Shown here: positions 42,230-54,690 of the stretch, in pieces | Layout of the letters: each line of letters starts with the position of its first letter | Position numbering within the stretch: the stretch's first letter is position 1 | DNA from: Yersinia kristensenii | Lineage (GTDB): Bacteria > Pseudomonadota > Gammaproteobacteria > Enterobacterales > Enterobacteriaceae | Direction: 5' to 3' | DNA: 64,000 nucleotides | NCBI RefSeq assembly: GCF_900460525.1 | Contig: NZ_UHIY01000001.1 | Coordinates: 4,402,001 to 4,466,000 of the forward strand | Made by a program: the position numbers and the translations under genes | The notes under the pieces: generated by a model | The model's database searches: none | What the model was told of the DNA's origin: nothing | What the model saw: only the letters and a program-made list of their open reading frames with translations

Positions 42230-43471
42230 TTAATTTCGCGGAAAATCTGCACGGGCAATAAAGACGAACAAGAATAAACACACCGGTGCAGCCACAATAA
42301 ATAAGGTATTGGTGGCCACCAACAAACTACTGCGGTCAATTATCACCCCCAGTAACACCGGAACCCAGTTGGCGGTGTAGGCAATGACATAAAACAGCGA
42401 CAACAAACACGCATGACTGGCTTGCGGTGAAATCAAATTCACCAGTGCGGCACTGCCAACAAAGATAGAGCCGAACGCATAGCCCGTCACCACCATGCCC
42501 ATCCCCGCCAAAAGCAATGAATGGAAGTGAACCGCAGCCGCAAAAGCCATCACAGCACCCCCTTGAGCCAGACAGCCGGAGTACAGTGAGAAACGGCTAT
42601 CCAAATTGCGACTGACTAATTGGCAGATACCGGCAATCACCAGATATAACGCGATGACATAGCCAAATAACCCTTTGCTTTGGACTGATAACAACTGCTC
42701 TGCAATGGCCGGCCCGATCGCCAGAATACTGGCAGCAACGGCCCAAGAGACAAACAGTGCCGCCGCACAAAGGAAGAATTTACTGCCGGTCAGCCGTAGG
42801 CCAATGAGCAAGCGGCTATCTTGCGAGCGCGGCCCACTAGTAGAGTGTGGGATAACCACAGCAACGTGCTTGGGCCAGAAAAATGCCACTCCCAGCGCGG
42901 CCGTCATAGCCATCACAATAATTAAAACAAACGGCACCACTGTCGGGTGGAAATTGGCTTGCAGTGACAAACTGCTAAATACCGGCCCCAACGCCAGTCC
43001 GACGGTAAAAGATAAGGTGGCAATCAATGCCGCGCGTTTACCGCCATCAGGCGGGCAAAAACGAATCAAGGCCAGATTTGCTGCGCCAGTCAGCGCCCCG
43101 GTTCCAATCCCCGCTAATAATCGCGCCATAAACATTAGGCTGAAAGAACCAGCAACGGCGAATAACCATGCGCCCCCCAGCACCGCGCCCAGCGCGGGCA
43201 GAATCATCAGCCGCAGGTCTGTCACTTTCCCGGCCAGATTCCCTACCGCAAACAGTGAAATCAACACCCCCGCAGCATAAGCGCCATAGATCATAGTCAA
43301 ACTGACCGAGGTTAAGGCCAGTTGTTGCTGATACAGCGGATAAAGCGGTGTTGGCGCGCTGCTGTTAAGTAGTGCCGCGGTCAATGCCAGTGCAATGAAA
43401 AATAGCACCGAAAAATAGGTAGTCGCCGTGTGGCTAGCGGGTGCGGTGCGGGTTAATGCCTCAGTCATCAT
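42230..43471 (-). CDS. MFS transporter divergent from a LysR gene
   Basis: 413 aa (ATG 43471; next codon also Met). Twelve hydrophobic segments in two halves. Resembles drug or metabolite efflux permeases, with PTPLYPLYQQQLALTSVSLTMIYGAYAAGVL near helix 1-2 and ARLLAGIGTGALTGAANLA in helix 4. Divergent from a LysR-type gene with a 190-bp shared region that contains a perfect palindrome at 43571-43591, so probably regulated by it. Substrate unknown. Confidence 0.85.
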   Translation of the reverse strand: MMTEALTRTAPASHTATTYFSVLFFIALALTAALLNSSAPTPLYPLYQQQLALTSVSLTMIYGAYAAGVLISLFAVGNLAGKVTDLRLMILPALGAVLGGAWLFAVAGSFSLMFMARLLAGIGTGALTGAANLALIRFCPPDGGKRAALIATLSFTVGLALGPVFSSLSLQANFHPTVVPFVLIIVMAMTAALGVAFFWPKHVAVVIPHSTSGPRSQDSRLLIGLRLTGSKFFLCAAALFVSWAVAASILAIGPAIAEQLLSVQSKGLFGYVIALYLVIAGICQLVSRNLDSRFSLYSGCLAQGGAVMAFAAAVHFHSLLLAGMGMVVTGYAFGSIFVGSAALVNLISPQASHACLLSLFYVIAYTANWVPVLLGVIIDRSSLLVATNTLFIVAAPVCLFLFVFIARADFPRN

Positions 43472-43570
43472 TGGCTCCTGAAACTGCGCGATAAGTACAA
43501 GATATTGTCAGTACGACAAATTGAAAACAGGGCATTATACGGAGGGCATCGGCAAGTCAGTATCTGCAAG

Positions 43571-43591
43571 AATGCATCAGAGTGATGCATT
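43571..43591. promoter_or_regulatory. Perfect 9-3-9 palindrome between MFS and lysR
   Basis: AATGCATCA (43571-43579), GAG, TGATGCATT (43583-43591). It is in the divergent region 70 bp before the LysR start, the expected position of a LysR autoregulatory site. It contains a T-N11-A type core. Confidence 0.6.
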
Positions 43592-43661
43592 TATTTCTCA
43601 GCCGAATCGCCGTTAGCTATAATCCTCCCCTATCCCACCCAACAACTCAGAGACGCTATCA

Positions 43662-44537
43662 ATGAATTGGGATGATGCCAGATTCTTCCTTGCCGTCGCG
43701 CGTAAGGGCAGCTTGCGCCAGGCAGCCCATGAGCTACAGGTGGATCAGGCCACTGTCGGCCGTCGAATCACCACCTTGGAACAGGTTCTGGGCGCGAAGC
43801 TGTTTATCCGCACACCAAAAGCCTTTACCCTCAGCCCGCTAGGAGAACAGGTGCTGGCTGAAGTTATGGTGATGGAAAATGCCGCGCAAAGTATTGGCCG
43901 CAAAGCCGCCAACAGTGATAGCCGCTTACAAGGTATGGTGAGTCTCGCTGCCACCGACACTATCGCTGAGGCCTTTGTGCTGCCCGCCCTCAAGCAGCTA
44001 CACCAGCATTATCCCGAGATTACTCTGCGGGTGCTGACCGGCATTGATATTTCTGATATTGCTTATAACAGTGTCGATCTGGCCATTCGCGGTGTCCGCC
44101 CTGATGATAATGAGCTGGTTATCAAGCGGTTGGCAACTATCGAGATGGGCCTGTATGCCAGCCGTGATTATTTGGCCCGCTGCGGCGAGCCACAACGGGG
44201 TGAACATTTTCGTGGTCACGAACTGCTGCTGTTTCCGCGGCAATCCGTGCCGCGCCACTGGCAAGATTTGTGCGGTGAAACCTTGGAAAATCCCCATGTG
44301 GTGCTGGAGAGTAATTCTCAGCAATTGTTGCGGGCTGCAGCACGTAAAGGGGTGGGTATTGGCTTGCTGTCGTGCTTTTTGGCTAATAATGACGACGAGC
44401 TGGTGCGCATCTGGCCAGAGCAACAAGATTGGGTGGATATCTGGCTGGTGGTTCACCCGGATGTACAACGGGCGGCCAGAGTGCGGGCGGTCATCAGTGC
44501 GCTTGAGATAAGTTTTAGCGGTGCCCGTCACCCATAA
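43662..44537 (+). CDS. LysR-family transcription regulator
   Basis: 291 aa. N-terminal winged helix-turn-helix: [45 protein letters not shown], then [19 protein letters not shown]. The C-terminal effector domain from about residue 90 has [21 protein letters not shown] and the VDLAIRG motif typical of the subgroup with NWDD starts. It probably controls the divergent MFS gene. The inducer is not known. A strong terminator follows at 44541-44578. Confidence 0.9.
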   Translation: MNWDDARFFLAVARKGSLRQAAHELQVDQATVGRRITTLEQVLGAKLFIRTPKAFTLSPLGEQVLAEVMVMENAAQSIGRKAANSDSRLQGMVSLAATDTIAEAFVLPALKQLHQHYPEITLRVLTGIDISDIAYNSVDLAIRGVRPDDNELVIKRLATIEMGLYASRDYLARCGEPQRGEHFRGHELLLFPRQSVPRHWQDLCGETLENPHVVLESNSQQLLRAAARKGVGIGLLSCFLANNDDELVRIWPEQQDWVDIWLVVHPDVQRAARVRAVISALEISFSGARHP

Positions 44538-44540
44538 AAC

Positions 44541-44578
44541 AAAACCCCCTGCGCGTTTCAGCTAACAGGGGGTTTTTA
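44541..44578. terminator. Bidirectional terminator between lysR and nuoN
   Basis: AAACCCCCT (44542-44550) and AGGGGGTTT (44567-44575) form a 9-bp stem with A-run before and T-run after, serving both the LysR gene and the end of the nuo operon. Confidence 0.85.
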
Positions 44579-44596
44579 GAGTGACTTAACAATGAA

Positions 44597-46054
44597 TTAC
44601 ATCAGCGGTTGAGCCAACTGCACCAGCGAAATCAACGGCTGCGGGTAGACCCCCAAGAACAGCACCAGAATCGCGGAAATCAGTACCACCACACCACCGG
44701 CAGTCAGTGCCCAGTTGCTTGGTGTGTCGCGGACTAATGTTTCCGGCGCACTGAGGAACAAACTGACAGTCACGCGCAGATAGTAGTACAGGCCGATGGC
44801 GCTGCCCAATACCACGGCACCGGTCAGCCACCACAGATTGGCGCTCACACCCATTGCCACCACAAAGAACTTACCAATGAAGCCCAAGGTCATTGGGATA
44901 CCCGCCAGTGACAGCATCATCACCGTCATCACCGCAGACAGAATTGGCTTGTGCCAGAACAACCCGCGATAAGAGAACAGTGACTCTGCATCCGGGCCTT
45001 TGTACGGGCTGGACATCAGGCTGACCACACCGAAAGCACCCAAGCTGCTGAACAGGTAACCGGCCAGATAGACGCCGACGGTTTCCAGTGCCAACTGGTG
45101 GGTTTGTACCGCCACCAACGCAATCAGCAAATACCCCAGGTGCGCGATAGAGGAATAACCCAACAGACGCTTGATGTTGGTCTGGCTGATAGCCATCAGG
45201 TTACCAAACAGAATTGATGCCACCGCAATCAGTGACAGCACCAAACGCACCGCTTCACTGTCGGCGGCTGGCGCATACAGGAACAAGCGCATCACTACCG
45301 CAAAGATAGCAATCTTACTGGCAGTCGCCAGGAAGGTCGATACCGGAGCAGGTGCGCCCTGATACACATCCGGCGTCCACAGTTGGAATGGCACCAGTGA
45401 CAATTTAAAGCCGAGGCCGACAATCATCATCCCCAAACCGGCCAGAATCAGCGGTTTGTGGACCATGGAGTCACTCAAGCTTTTACCGAGACCGGCGAAA
45501 GACAAGTTACCGGATTCCGCATACAACAGCGCCATGCCGAACAGCAGGAATGACGATGCCGCCGCAGACAGCAGCATGTATTTGATACTGGCTTCCAGTG
45601 AGCGCTTCTGGCGATAGGCATAACCAATCAGACCAAACAGCGGCAAGGAAATCAGTTCAATGCCCAAGAACAGCGACGCCAGATGGTTAGCACTGGCTAA
45701 CAAAATGCCGCCCATGGTCGCAATCAGCACCAGCAGGTAGAACTCTTCGCGGTTATCCGGATAGCCGTTCAGCCACGGATAAGCAAAGGTACTGGTCGCC
45801 AGACTGGCAACAATCACCAGCCCGGTGTAGAACATCGAGTAGCCGTCAACCCGCATCAGCGGCGTGACATCCAGTGGCCCGACCTGACCGACAAAATAAA
45901 GTGACAGCAGCGCCAGTTTAAGCCCGATGACCGTCAGAGTGGCGTTAATAAAATGATCGCGTCGCCACGCAATGGACAGCATCACAACCACCACCGTCAA
46001 TCCGACGATCAACAGCGGTAGCATTGCGATCAGTTGTTGAGGAGTTATTGTCAT
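44597..46054 (-). CDS. nuoN: NADH:quinone oxidoreductase subunit N
   Basis: Antiporter-like membrane subunit of complex I, involved in proton pumping. It has 485 aa (E. coli 485 type). About fourteen hydrophobic helices. Signature: [37 protein letters not shown] with the conserved Lys, and [19 protein letters not shown]. Last gene of the operon, 6 bp after nuoM, with the terminator just downstream. Confidence 0.97.
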   Translation of the reverse strand: MTITPQQLIAMLPLLIVGLTVVVVMLSIAWRRDHFINATLTVIGLKLALLSLYFVGQVGPLDVTPLMRVDGYSMFYTGLVIVASLATSTFAYPWLNGYPDNREEFYLLVLIATMGGILLASANHLASLFLGIELISLPLFGLIGYAYRQKRSLEASIKYMLLSAAASSFLLFGMALLYAESGNLSFAGLGKSLSDSMVHKPLILAGLGMMIVGLGFKLSLVPFQLWTPDVYQGAPAPVSTFLATASKIAIFAVVMRLFLYAPAADSEAVRLVLSLIAVASILFGNLMAISQTNIKRLLGYSSIAHLGYLLIALVAVQTHQLALETVGVYLAGYLFSSLGAFGVVSLMSSPYKGPDAESLFSYRGLFWHKPILSAVMTVMMLSLAGIPMTLGFIGKFFVVAMGVSANLWWLTGAVVLGSAIGLYYYLRVTVSLFLSAPETLVRDTPSNWALTAGGVVVLISAILVLFLGVYPQPLISLVQLAQPLM

Positions 46055-46060
46055 GGCGAA

Positions 46061-47587
46061 TTACGGCCTTGTTGTTGGAATAATAGATGAAGCATTGAAC
46101 CACTGCTGTACATTACTCATCGCCGCATGGGAGGTGTCGAGAATGGGCTGCGGATAAACCCCCAGCAACACTAACAGCACCACTAACAGCAGGATGATAG
46201 ACAGTTCCCTTGCACTCATACCCGGTAATGGCTCTTCTGATTTTGGTGCGCCGTAATAAGCACGTTGCATCATAATCAGCGAGTAAACCGAAGCAAAAAC
46301 CAGCCCAAAAGTAGAGATCACGGTAATCACCGGAACCACCTGGAAGCTGCCAAACAGGATCATAAATTCGCCCACGAAGTTACCGGTACCCGGCATCCCC
46401 AATGTGGCCACCGCGAAGAACAGTGACAGTGCAGGCAAGTACTTGATTCGCCCCCACAAACCGCCCATCTGGCGCATATCACGGGTGTGCAAGCGCTCAT
46501 ACAACTGGCCGCAGATGATGAACATACCGGCGGCTGACAAGCCGTGGGCAATCATCTGGATAACCGCACCTTGGTAAGCCAGTTGGCTGCCGGTATAGAT
46601 GGCAATCAACACAAAGCCCATGTGCGATACGCTGGTATAAGCAATCAGGCGCTTGATATCGGTCTGGCAGAACGCCATCCACGCACCGTAGAAAATACCG
46701 ATAACACCCAACCACATGGCGATTGGTGCGAACTCTTGCGAGGCCGTCGGGAACAATGGCAAGCTAAAACGTAGCAAACCATAGGCCGCGGTTTTCAGCA
46801 AAATCCCCGCCAGGTCGACAGAACCCGCCGTCGGTGCCTGACTGTGTGCATCCGGCAACCAGCCGTGCAATGGCACCACCGGCATTTTTACCGCAAACGC
46901 GATAAAGAAGCCCAGCATCAGCAACCATTCCACATTGTGGGACATCGGGGTTTTCAACAAATCTTCATAGTTGAAAGTCCAGATACCGGTGGCGTTGTAG
47001 TGCACAAACACCAGCCCCAGAATGGCAATCAGCATGATAAGACCGCTGGCCTGGGTATAGATGAAGAACTTGGTCGCCGCCGCGATGCGTGTTTTACCGT
47101 CTGATGCTTTGTGACCCCACAAGGCAATCAGGAAGTACATCGGCACCAACATCATTTCCCAGAAGAAGAAGAACAGGAACATGTCGATGGCAAGGAACAC
47201 GCCGATGACCCCACCCAGAATCCATAATAGATTCAGGTAGAAGAAACCCTGATTGCGCTGAATTTCACGCCACGAACAGAGGATAGCCAGCACGCCCAGC
47301 AAGCCGGTCAACACCACCATCAGCAAAGACAAACCATCTAAAGCCAGATGGAATGAAATGCCAAACCGTGGGATCCACGGCAAGGTGAATTCTGACTGCC
47401 ACTGCGGGATGCCCGCCGGGTTCATCAGTGAATAGTTGCCCTGTACCCACAGTTGCAGGGAGAGCACCAATGTCAGCCCCATCGCGAGTAACGCTATCCA
47501 ACGCGGTACTCTGGTACCGAAGCGTTCACACTGCCAAGACAGTAAGCCGCCGATAAAGGGGATAAGAATTAGCCAAGGTAATAGCAT
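46061..47587 (-). CDS. nuoM: NADH:quinone oxidoreductase subunit M
   Basis: Antiporter-like proton-channel subunit of complex I, 508 aa (E. coli 509). FFFFWEMMLVPMYFLIALWG carries the conserved Glu in helix 5. GFFIAFAVKMPVVPLHGWLPDAHSQAPTAGSV and KRLIAYTSVSHMGFVLIAIYTG carry the lysines of the ion path. 18 bp after nuoL. Confidence 0.97.
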   Translation of the reverse strand: MLLPWLILIPFIGGLLSWQCERFGTRVPRWIALLAMGLTLVLSLQLWVQGNYSLMNPAGIPQWQSEFTLPWIPRFGISFHLALDGLSLLMVVLTGLLGVLAILCSWREIQRNQGFFYLNLLWILGGVIGVFLAIDMFLFFFFWEMMLVPMYFLIALWGHKASDGKTRIAAATKFFIYTQASGLIMLIAILGLVFVHYNATGIWTFNYEDLLKTPMSHNVEWLLMLGFFIAFAVKMPVVPLHGWLPDAHSQAPTAGSVDLAGILLKTAAYGLLRFSLPLFPTASQEFAPIAMWLGVIGIFYGAWMAFCQTDIKRLIAYTSVSHMGFVLIAIYTGSQLAYQGAVIQMIAHGLSAAGMFIICGQLYERLHTRDMRQMGGLWGRIKYLPALSLFFAVATLGMPGTGNFVGEFMILFGSFQVVPVITVISTFGLVFASVYSLIMMQRAYYGAPKSEEPLPGMSARELSIILLLVVLLVLLGVYPQPILDTSHAAMSNVQQWFNASSIIPTTRP

Positions 47588-47605
47588 GGCGTTTTGTGTC
47601 CCTAA

Positions 47606-49450
47606 TTAAACGAAAAGCAACAGAGCCAGTACGACGACTGCACCCAAACCTATAGACGCGACATACCAACGCACCTGCCCATTTTCACTGACGGTCAAAC
47701 CGCGATTACTCCAGCGCGCAAGCACCGCCGGGGTATTCATCAGTGAGTTCAGCGGATCACGTTGCAACAGTTTTGCAATCCACAGATACGGGCGGACAAA
47801 CACGTTATGGTACAGCCAGTCGAAGCCCCACGCGTGGAACCACCAGACCGTAAAGAAGCGGCCCAATGCACTTTGCGCGATGCTGTTGACCAACTGACGT
47901 TTGCCCAAATACAGGAACGCGGCCAGTGCAATGCCAATCACCACCAGCACGCCGGAGAAGATTTCCAGCGGCATTTTGCCCTCTTCACCGAAGTGAAGCT
48001 CTGGCAATACACCCGCCAGTGGGGGGGTTATTAGTGCGCCAACAAATGTCGACAGCACCAGCAACACTATCAGCGGCAGGCTGTGAGTGATCCCTTTGAC
48101 TGGATGCGCTTTGGTTTTTGGCTCGCCATGGAACACAATGAAAATCATCCGGAAGGTATACAGCGCGGTGAGGAATGCCCCAACCAGCCCGGCGACCATC
48201 AGATTGATATGGCCACTGGCCAATGCGCCCCACAGAATTTCGTCTTTACTGTAGAAGCCTGCGGTGACGATTGGCAATGCTGCCAGCGCCGCGCCGCCCA
48301 CCAGGAAGCAGATATACACCAATGGAATAGTCTTACGCAGACCGCCCATTTTGAAGATGTTTTGCTCGTGGTGACAGGCCAGAATCACTGAACCCGAGGA
48401 GAGGAACAGTAACGCTTTAAAGAAGGCATGGGTCATCAGGTGGAAGATAGCGGCATCCCACGCCTGAACGCCGAGCGCCAGGAACATGTAGCCAATCTGG
48501 CTCATGGTGGAATAGGCCAGCACCCGCTTGATATCGGTTTGCACCAATGCCGCGAAGCCCGCCAACACCAAGGTCACTGCCCCGATAATACCCACCAGAT
48601 GCAAGACTTCTGGTGCCATCAGGAACAGGCCGTGAGTACGCGCAATCAGATACACACCGGCAGTCACCATGGTAGCCGCATGGATAAGCGCGGAAACCGG
48701 GGTCGGGCCAGCCATTGCATCGGCCAACCACGTTTGTAATGGCAACTGCGCCGATTTACCCACTGCACCACCGAGTAGCATTAGCGTCGCCCAGGTAATG
48801 GCGGTAGAGCCCATTTCCAGTTTCTGCGGTGCCAATACCATCAGCTCACGAATGTTCAGCGTACCCAGCTCTTGGTAAAGAATGAACAGCGCAATAGCCA
48901 GGAACACGTCACCGACGCGGGTCACGATAAAGGCTTTCATCGCCGCCGCGCCATTAGCCGGATTGGTATAGTAGAAACCAATCAGCAGGTAACTGCACAG
49001 GCCCACGCCTTCCCAACCCAGATACATCAGCATCAGGTTATCGGCCAGCACCAAAACCACCATACTGGCGATAAACAGGTTGGTGTAGGCGAAGAAGCGA
49101 GAATAGCCCTCTTCCCCACGCATATACCAAGAGGCATACATGTGGATCAGGAAGCCCACACCGGTGACCACAGACAACATGGTCAGCGACAAGCCGTCCA
49201 GGGTCAGGGTCAACGGAATGTTGAAAGTGCCCACTGACATCCAGTTCCACAGGGTTTGGTTAAATACCTGAACCCCGGTAGCTTTCTGACTGAGGAAGTC
49301 CACAGCGACATACAGTGTGACTAGCGCCGTCAGACCAATCGACCCCACCCCGACAGTGGCAGAGGTATTTTCAGACCAACGGCCACGGGAGAATGCCAAC
49401 AGCAAGAAACCCAGCAGTGGCAGCAGAATTGTTAAATATAATAGGTTCAT
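47606..49450 (-). CDS. nuoL: NADH:quinone oxidoreductase subunit L
   Basis: Distal antiporter-like subunit of complex I, 614 aa (E. coli 613). The conserved [18 protein letters not shown] carries Glu, [36 protein letters not shown] is the hallmark loop, and [20 protein letters not shown] follows. The C-terminal extension contains the long lateral helix that ties the membrane arm together. ATG overlaps the nuoK stop codon by four bases. Confidence 0.97.
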   Translation of the reverse strand: MNLLYLTILLPLLGFLLLAFSRGRWSENTSATVGVGSIGLTALVTLYVAVDFLSQKATGVQVFNQTLWNWMSVGTFNIPLTLTLDGLSLTMLSVVTGVGFLIHMYASWYMRGEEGYSRFFAYTNLFIASMVVLVLADNLMLMYLGWEGVGLCSYLLIGFYYTNPANGAAAMKAFIVTRVGDVFLAIALFILYQELGTLNIRELMVLAPQKLEMGSTAITWATLMLLGGAVGKSAQLPLQTWLADAMAGPTPVSALIHAATMVTAGVYLIARTHGLFLMAPEVLHLVGIIGAVTLVLAGFAALVQTDIKRVLAYSTMSQIGYMFLALGVQAWDAAIFHLMTHAFFKALLFLSSGSVILACHHEQNIFKMGGLRKTIPLVYICFLVGGAALAALPIVTAGFYSKDEILWGALASGHINLMVAGLVGAFLTALYTFRMIFIVFHGEPKTKAHPVKGITHSLPLIVLLVLSTFVGALITPPLAGVLPELHFGEEGKMPLEIFSGVLVVIGIALAAFLYLGKRQLVNSIAQSALGRFFTVWWFHAWGFDWLYHNVFVRPYLWIAKLLQRDPLNSLMNTPAVLARWSNRGLTVSENGQVRWYVASIGLGAVVVLALLLFV

Positions 49451-49749
49451 CCGCGCATCTCACTGACTGTGTCGATATTCAGAGTATGACGGCGACGATA
49501 CAGCTGTAACAGCAATGCCAGGCCAATACTGGCCTCGGCTGCTGCCAGCGTGATCGCCAGGATATACATCACCTGACCGTCAGCCTGCCCCCAAAAACTG
49601 CCCGCCACCACAAAGGCGAGCGCCGCTGCGTTGATCATCACTTCAAGGCTTATCAGCATAAACAGCAGGTTGCGACGAATAATCAACCCCGTCAGCCCCA
49701 GCACAAACAGGATGGCCGCTAAAATCAGGCCATGTTGTAGAGGGATCAT
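49447..49749 (-). CDS. nuoK: NADH:quinone oxidoreductase subunit K
   Basis: Small membrane subunit of complex I (MrpC/ND4L homologue), 100 aa with three helices. The helix 2 motif [18 protein letters not shown] holds the conserved Glu, and [25 protein letters not shown] has the second Glu. Overlaps nuoJ and nuoL by 4 nt each (ATGA), indicating coupled translation. Confidence 0.97.
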   Translation of the reverse strand: MIPLQHGLILAAILFVLGLTGLIIRRNLLFMLISLEVMINAAALAFVVAGSFWGQADGQVMYILAITLAAAEASIGLALLLQLYRRRHTLNIDTVSEMRG

Positions 49750-50297
49750 GCTTGTTCCTCCGTTTTTCTTTTCGCGTTCGCGCTATCGCTTGCGCCCAGC
49801 ACTTCGCCTGGCTTGTGTTCACGCCCGATATGGAAGGCAACCACCAGACCGGCCAACAGCAGCATTGACGCCAATTCAACCGCCAGCACATAAGGGCCAA
49901 ACAAGCTGATACCCACCGCTTTGGCATCGACCATTTCGCCAGTGATACCCTGATGAGTTAACGAGCTAATGGCATAAATCAGTACCGACAACAGCACCAA
50001 GGCCAGTAAACCGGGGCCAATCCACAAGCTCGGTTTCAACCAATCGCGCTCTTGTTGCTCGACATTGCCCAAATTCAGCATCATCACCACAAACACGAAC
50101 AGCACCATAATGGCACCGGCGTAAACAATGATTTCTAACGCACCGGCAAAGTAAGCCCCCAGCGAGAAAAACACCGCCGAGATAGCCAACAAAGAGATAA
50201 TCAGGTACAGCAGCGCATGTACCGGGTTGGTGTGAGTGATAACGCGAATAGTCGCCACCACTGCCACCAATGCTGCAATATAAAATGCAAATTCCAT
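49746..50297 (-). CDS. nuoJ: NADH:quinone oxidoreductase subunit J
   Basis: Membrane subunit of complex I (ND6 homologue), 183 aa. Five helices; [67 protein letters not shown] holds the proton-path pi-bulge helix. The polar C-terminus ([14 protein letters not shown]) is cytosolic. 12 bp after nuoI. Confidence 0.96.
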   Translation of the reverse strand: MEFAFYIAALVAVVATIRVITHTNPVHALLYLIISLLAISAVFFSLGAYFAGALEIIVYAGAIMVLFVFVVMMLNLGNVEQQERDWLKPSLWIGPGLLALVLLSVLIYAISSLTHQGITGEMVDAKAVGISLFGPYVLAVELASMLLLAGLVVAFHIGREHKPGEVLGASDSANAKRKTEEQA

Positions 50298-50309
50298 GGA
50301 CGCTGGCTC

Positions 50310-50852
50310 CTAAGGCATCAGACCTTTAACGTCGATCGGTTTGGCTTCATTTTCAGCTTCGCCTTTCGGCTTGCCGTCAACCGCCATACCGGACATCCGG
50401 TAGAAGTTATATTCCGGATATTTACCCGGCCCCGAGATCAACAAGTCTTCTTTCTCATACACCAGATCCTGGCGTTTGAACTCACCCATTTCGAAATCCG
50501 GCGTCAGCTGGATAGCAGTCGTCGGGCAAGCTTCTTCACACAGGCCACAGAAAATGCAGCGGGAGAAGTTGATACGGAAGAACTCCGGATACCAGCGCCC
50601 ATCTTTATGCTCAGCTTTCTGTAATGAAATACAGCCAACCGGGCAGGCGACGGCACACAGGTTACAAGCAACACAGCGCTCTTCACCATCAGGGTCACGC
50701 GTCAGCACGATGCGGCCACGATAGCGCGGCGGCAGGTAAACCGGCTCTTCCGGATACATTTGGGTTTCGCGCTTGTGGAAGGCATGAAGGCCAATCATCC
50801 ACAGGCTGCGCACTTGGGTGCCGAAACCAACCACTAACTCTTTCAACGTCAT
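50310..50852 (-). CDS. nuoI: NADH:quinone oxidoreductase subunit I
   Basis: Peripheral-arm ferredoxin-like subunit with two [4Fe-4S] clusters (N6a, N6b), 180 aa. The two C-x2-C-x2-C-x3-C motifs are [17 protein letters not shown] and [17 protein letters not shown]. The amphipathic N-terminal helix ([18 protein letters not shown]) contacts the membrane. 14 bp after nuoH. Confidence 0.98.
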   Translation of the reverse strand: MTLKELVVGFGTQVRSLWMIGLHAFHKRETQMYPEEPVYLPPRYRGRIVLTRDPDGEERCVACNLCAVACPVGCISLQKAEHKDGRWYPEFFRINFSRCIFCGLCEEACPTTAIQLTPDFEMGEFKRQDLVYEKEDLLISGPGKYPEYNFYRMSGMAVDGKPKGEAENEAKPIDVKGLMP

Positions 50853-50866
50853 GGTTCATTCACCCC

Positions 50867-51844
50867 TTATTGAGCGTTGTACAAAATGACCGCGGCAGTC
50901 GCCAGCAGATTCAGCAGGGTCAACGGCAAGCAAACTTTCCAGCCGAATGACATCACTTGGTCATAACGTGGGCGCGGCAAGGATGCACGGATCAGAATGA
51001 ACATCACCATGAAGAAAGCCGTTTTCAGCGCAAACCAGATAAATGGCGGCAAAAACGGGCCTTGCCAACCACCGAAGAACAAGGTGACTATCAGTGCAGA
51101 GACAGTCACGATACCGATGTATTCACCGACGAAGAACAGACCGAATTTCATACCGGAATATTCAATGTGGTAACCATCGGCCAGTTCTTGTTCAGCTTCT
51201 GGCTGGTCAAAGGGATGACGGTGACAAACTGCCACCCCCGCAATGGCAAAGGTCAGGAAACCAAAGAATTGCGGAATAACATTCCAGACGTGTTCCTGAG
51301 AGTTAACAATATCCTGCATGTTAAATGAGCCAGCCTGTGCCACCACGCCCATCAAAGACAGGCCGAGGAACACTTCGTAACTCAGGGTTTGTGCTGATGC
51401 ACGCATCGCCCCTAACAGAGAATATTTGTTATTACTGGACCAACCGGCGAACAGCACAGCGTATACCGCCAGCCCCGCCATCATCAGGAAGAACAAAATA
51501 CCGATATTAAGATCCGCAACCGCCCAGGTCGGGCTGACCGGGACGATGGCGAAAGAGAGCAGCAGCGAGGTAAAAGCAATCACCGGGGCCAGAGTAAAGA
51601 TGGCTTTGTCGGAGAACTTCGGTACCCAGTCTTCTTTGAAGAACATTTTGATCATGTCAGCCACTAGCTGCAATGACCCGCCCCAGCCCACACGGTTTGG
51701 CCCGTAACGGTTCTGGAACAAGCCCAGCAAGCGGCGCTCGCCGAAGCTCATAAATGCACCGCAAGTCACCACGACCAGCAGAATCACTACCGCTTTCAGG
51801 ACAGAGATTAAAATCTCAATCAATTCAGGGGTAAACCAGCTCAT
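50867..51844 (-). CDS. nuoH: NADH:quinone oxidoreductase subunit H
   Basis: Membrane subunit at the quinone site of complex I (ND1 homologue), 325 aa, eight helices. [43 protein letters not shown] is the diagnostic quinone-chamber region, and [30 protein letters not shown] carries the acidic loop. ATG overlaps the nuoG stop (ATGA). Confidence 0.98.
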   Translation of the reverse strand: MSWFTPELIEILISVLKAVVILLVVVTCGAFMSFGERRLLGLFQNRYGPNRVGWGGSLQLVADMIKMFFKEDWVPKFSDKAIFTLAPVIAFTSLLLSFAIVPVSPTWAVADLNIGILFFLMMAGLAVYAVLFAGWSSNNKYSLLGAMRASAQTLSYEVFLGLSLMGVVAQAGSFNMQDIVNSQEHVWNVIPQFFGFLTFAIAGVAVCHRHPFDQPEAEQELADGYHIEYSGMKFGLFFVGEYIGIVTVSALIVTLFFGGWQGPFLPPFIWFALKTAFFMVMFILIRASLPRPRYDQVMSFGWKVCLPLTLLNLLATAAVILYNAQ

Positions 51845-54585
51845 AGTACTGCCTCCCGCAGATTCTCAACGCGTGCACCCACCATAATCGGCGGAATACC
51901 CGGTAAGCCAAGCGGCAAGCCGACCTGACCCTGAGCCAAGGTTTCACTCAAACGCACTGGCAGACGCAAAGTCTGACCGGCGCAGTTGAATTCCACCAGC
52001 GTACCGAGGTTAACCCCGAGACGGGCTGCATCAGCAGGATTAACCATCACATAAGGTGCTGGCATGCGCTGCTGGATCACATCTGAACGCTGAGACATCT
52101 CTTCACTACCAAACAGGTGGTAGTAAGGGGCAATCTGCCAGCCGTCAGCCTGAGCGGTAAAGGCCGCCGGTACCGAATCAAAGTAACCCAGTGTTCCCTC
52201 TCCGGCTTCAATCAGGCGCACACCCGGATCACCAAAGCGCAGACTGCCACCCACTTCCGCCTGGAATTTGTTCCATGCTTGCGGTGAGTTCCAGCCCGGT
52301 GCCCAGGCAAATGGGATCTGCTGACGGTCAGCCAATGGGCTGTTGTTCCCTTCCATTGAGAAGGCAAACGGCGTGTCGATATCCTGCGGCTGACGCGGTT
52401 CGTGCACACTGATGTCTGCGCGCATCGCGGTACGGCCACTGTAGCGGATTGGGGAACGCGCCAGTTTTTGACCACGGATACGGAAGCTGGCATCTGGTGC
52501 GGCTTCAACAATACCTTCCAACTGTGGCAATGCCGCGACACAGGCCGCAATCACGTGATCCAGCTGCGTCCAGTCCACATGACGGCTGGTATAAGTTGAG
52601 TGCAGGGAGTGCAGCCAACGCCAGCTTTCCAGCATGATGCTGTTGTTTTCCGGCTTTTTCGGGTCGTCATAATAGGTGGGATCATAAACCTGGAAGAAGC
52701 GCTGAGCGCGGCCCTCCTGATTGACCAGCGTCCCATCACTTTCAGCAAAACTGGCGGCTGACAGAATCAAGTTCGCTTTATCCATGATGGCGGTGCGCTG
52801 ATGATCAACCACTATCAGGTTGGCGACTTTATCCAATGCTGCATCAACTTTGTCTTGCGCTGCATGGCGATAAAGATCGTTTTCCATCACGATAACGCTG
52901 TCTGCATCGCCTTGGGTCAATGACGCCAATGCTTGATCCAGAGAACCGCCGCCGATCATAGTCAGACCAATGCTGTTGGCGGCACTAGCAACGAAAGTAA
53001 TACCGACGTCTGAACCACGGCCTTTCAGGGCTTTCGCCACGTTAGCTGCGGCCTCGATGATGGCATCGCTACCCGCATTGCTACCGGTAATAATCAGTGG
53101 TTTCTTGGCACCGGCTAGCGCCTGCACGATGATATCCACTTTGCCTTTCAGCTCTTTCGCTAAATCATCCACCGCTGGCGCGGATTCATCCAATGCATGA
53201 GCAATGGCAAAACCTAAGCGAGCCTGGTCATCTACCGGCGCACGATAGTTCCATGCCGCGATATCATCCATACGGGTGTTATCAACGTTAGTGATAAACA
53301 GCGGATGTTTAGCATGTTGGCCGATGTTCATGATGGCGGCAATCTGCCAGTCAGCCACTTTCTGTGCGGCAGCCATTTCACGGGCTTTACCTTTCACCGC
53401 CTGGCGAACAGACAGCGCGATACGCGCACCGGTCTGAGTCAAATCTTCACCCAGAATCAGCACCGCATCGTAGCTTTCAATTTCGCGCAGTGACGGCGTA
53501 TAAACTCCGCCTTCTTGCAGGACTTTCAGCATCAATTGCAGGCGTTGTTGCTCGCTTGCGGCGATACCGGTATAGAAGTTTTCCGCACCCACCAGTTCAC
53601 GCAACGCAAAGTTGCTTTCCAAACTGGCGCGAGGTGAACCGATACCAATGGTTTTCTTCGCCTGACGCAGAATATCCGCCGCACCTTGCATCGCCTGCTC
53701 GGCGTTGAGGTGGATCCAGTCATTGCCACGCAATTGCTGCGGCTGACGTGGGCGGTCTTTGCGGTTGACGTAACCATAACCAAAGCGGCCGCGGTCACAC
53801 ATAAAGTAGTGGTTCACGCTGCCGTTGTAACGGTTTTCGATACGGCGCAATTCACCATAGCGTTCGCCCGGGCTGGTGTTACACCCCACGCTACACTGTT
53901 GGCAGATACTAGGCGCGAACTGCATATCCCATTTACGGTTATAACGCTCGGAATGCGTTTTATCGGTGAATACGCCAGTCGGGCACACTTCTACCAGGTT
54001 ACCCGAGAACTCGCTTTCCAGCGTGCCGCTCTCGGTGCGGCCAAAGTAGACGTTATCATGGGCCCCGTAGACACCTAAGTCAGTGCCATCAGCATAATCT
54101 TTGTAATAACGCACACAGCGATAACAGGCGATACAGCGGTTCATTTCATGGGAGATGAACGGGCCGAGATCCTGATTTTGGTGTGTCCGTTTGCTAAAGC
54201 GATAGCGGCGGAAACTGTGGCCGGTCATCACTGTCATATCTTGCAGATGACAGTTCCCCCCTTCTTCACAGACCGGGCAATCGTGTGGATGGTTTGTCAT
54301 CAACCATTCAACCACACTCTCACGGAACGCTTTGGCTTCGCCGTCATCAATGGAAATAAAGGTTCCATCAGTGGCTGGCGTCATACAGGACATCACCAAA
54401 CGCCCACGAGTGTCGTCCGCGTTTTGGTATTGCTTTACCGCACATTGGCGGCAAGCGCCGACGCTTCCCAGCGCCGGATGCCAGCAAAAGTAAGGAATAT
54501 CGAGTCCCAGGGAGAGACAAGCTTGTAACAGGTTGTCGGCCCCGTTTACGTCGTATTCTTTGCCGTCTACATGAATCGTAGCCAT
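51841..54585 (-). CDS. nuoG: NADH:quinone oxidoreductase subunit G
   Basis: Largest peripheral-arm subunit, carrying iron-sulfur clusters N1b, N4, N5 and the off-path N7. From ATG 54585 (GGAAG 10 nt upstream) it has 914 aa (E. coli 908). [15 protein letters not shown] starts the 2Fe-2S domain, whose ligands include [35 protein letters not shown] binds N5, [14 protein letters not shown] and CPTGVF bind N4, and CQQCSVGCN supplies N7 ligands. The rest is molybdopterin-oxidoreductase-like without cofactor. Confidence 0.97.
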   Translation of the reverse strand: MATIHVDGKEYDVNGADNLLQACLSLGLDIPYFCWHPALGSVGACRQCAVKQYQNADDTRGRLVMSCMTPATDGTFISIDDGEAKAFRESVVEWLMTNHPHDCPVCEEGGNCHLQDMTVMTGHSFRRYRFSKRTHQNQDLGPFISHEMNRCIACYRCVRYYKDYADGTDLGVYGAHDNVYFGRTESGTLESEFSGNLVEVCPTGVFTDKTHSERYNRKWDMQFAPSICQQCSVGCNTSPGERYGELRRIENRYNGSVNHYFMCDRGRFGYGYVNRKDRPRQPQQLRGNDWIHLNAEQAMQGAADILRQAKKTIGIGSPRASLESNFALRELVGAENFYTGIAASEQQRLQLMLKVLQEGGVYTPSLREIESYDAVLILGEDLTQTGARIALSVRQAVKGKAREMAAAQKVADWQIAAIMNIGQHAKHPLFITNVDNTRMDDIAAWNYRAPVDDQARLGFAIAHALDESAPAVDDLAKELKGKVDIIVQALAGAKKPLIITGSNAGSDAIIEAAANVAKALKGRGSDVGITFVASAANSIGLTMIGGGSLDQALASLTQGDADSVIVMENDLYRHAAQDKVDAALDKVANLIVVDHQRTAIMDKANLILSAASFAESDGTLVNQEGRAQRFFQVYDPTYYDDPKKPENNSIMLESWRWLHSLHSTYTSRHVDWTQLDHVIAACVAALPQLEGIVEAAPDASFRIRGQKLARSPIRYSGRTAMRADISVHEPRQPQDIDTPFAFSMEGNNSPLADRQQIPFAWAPGWNSPQAWNKFQAEVGGSLRFGDPGVRLIEAGEGTLGYFDSVPAAFTAQADGWQIAPYYHLFGSEEMSQRSDVIQQRMPAPYVMVNPADAARLGVNLGTLVEFNCAGQTLRLPVRLSETLAQGQVGLPLGLPGIPPIMVGARVENLREAVL

Positions 54586-54690
54586 AGTCAGCATGCTTCC
54601 AAGTGGCTTGCCATAAGGCAAGCGTTAATCAAAAATTCTGGCGGGATGAATGACCGGTTCCGGATAAACGGGCCGGGGCATTCATCAGGG

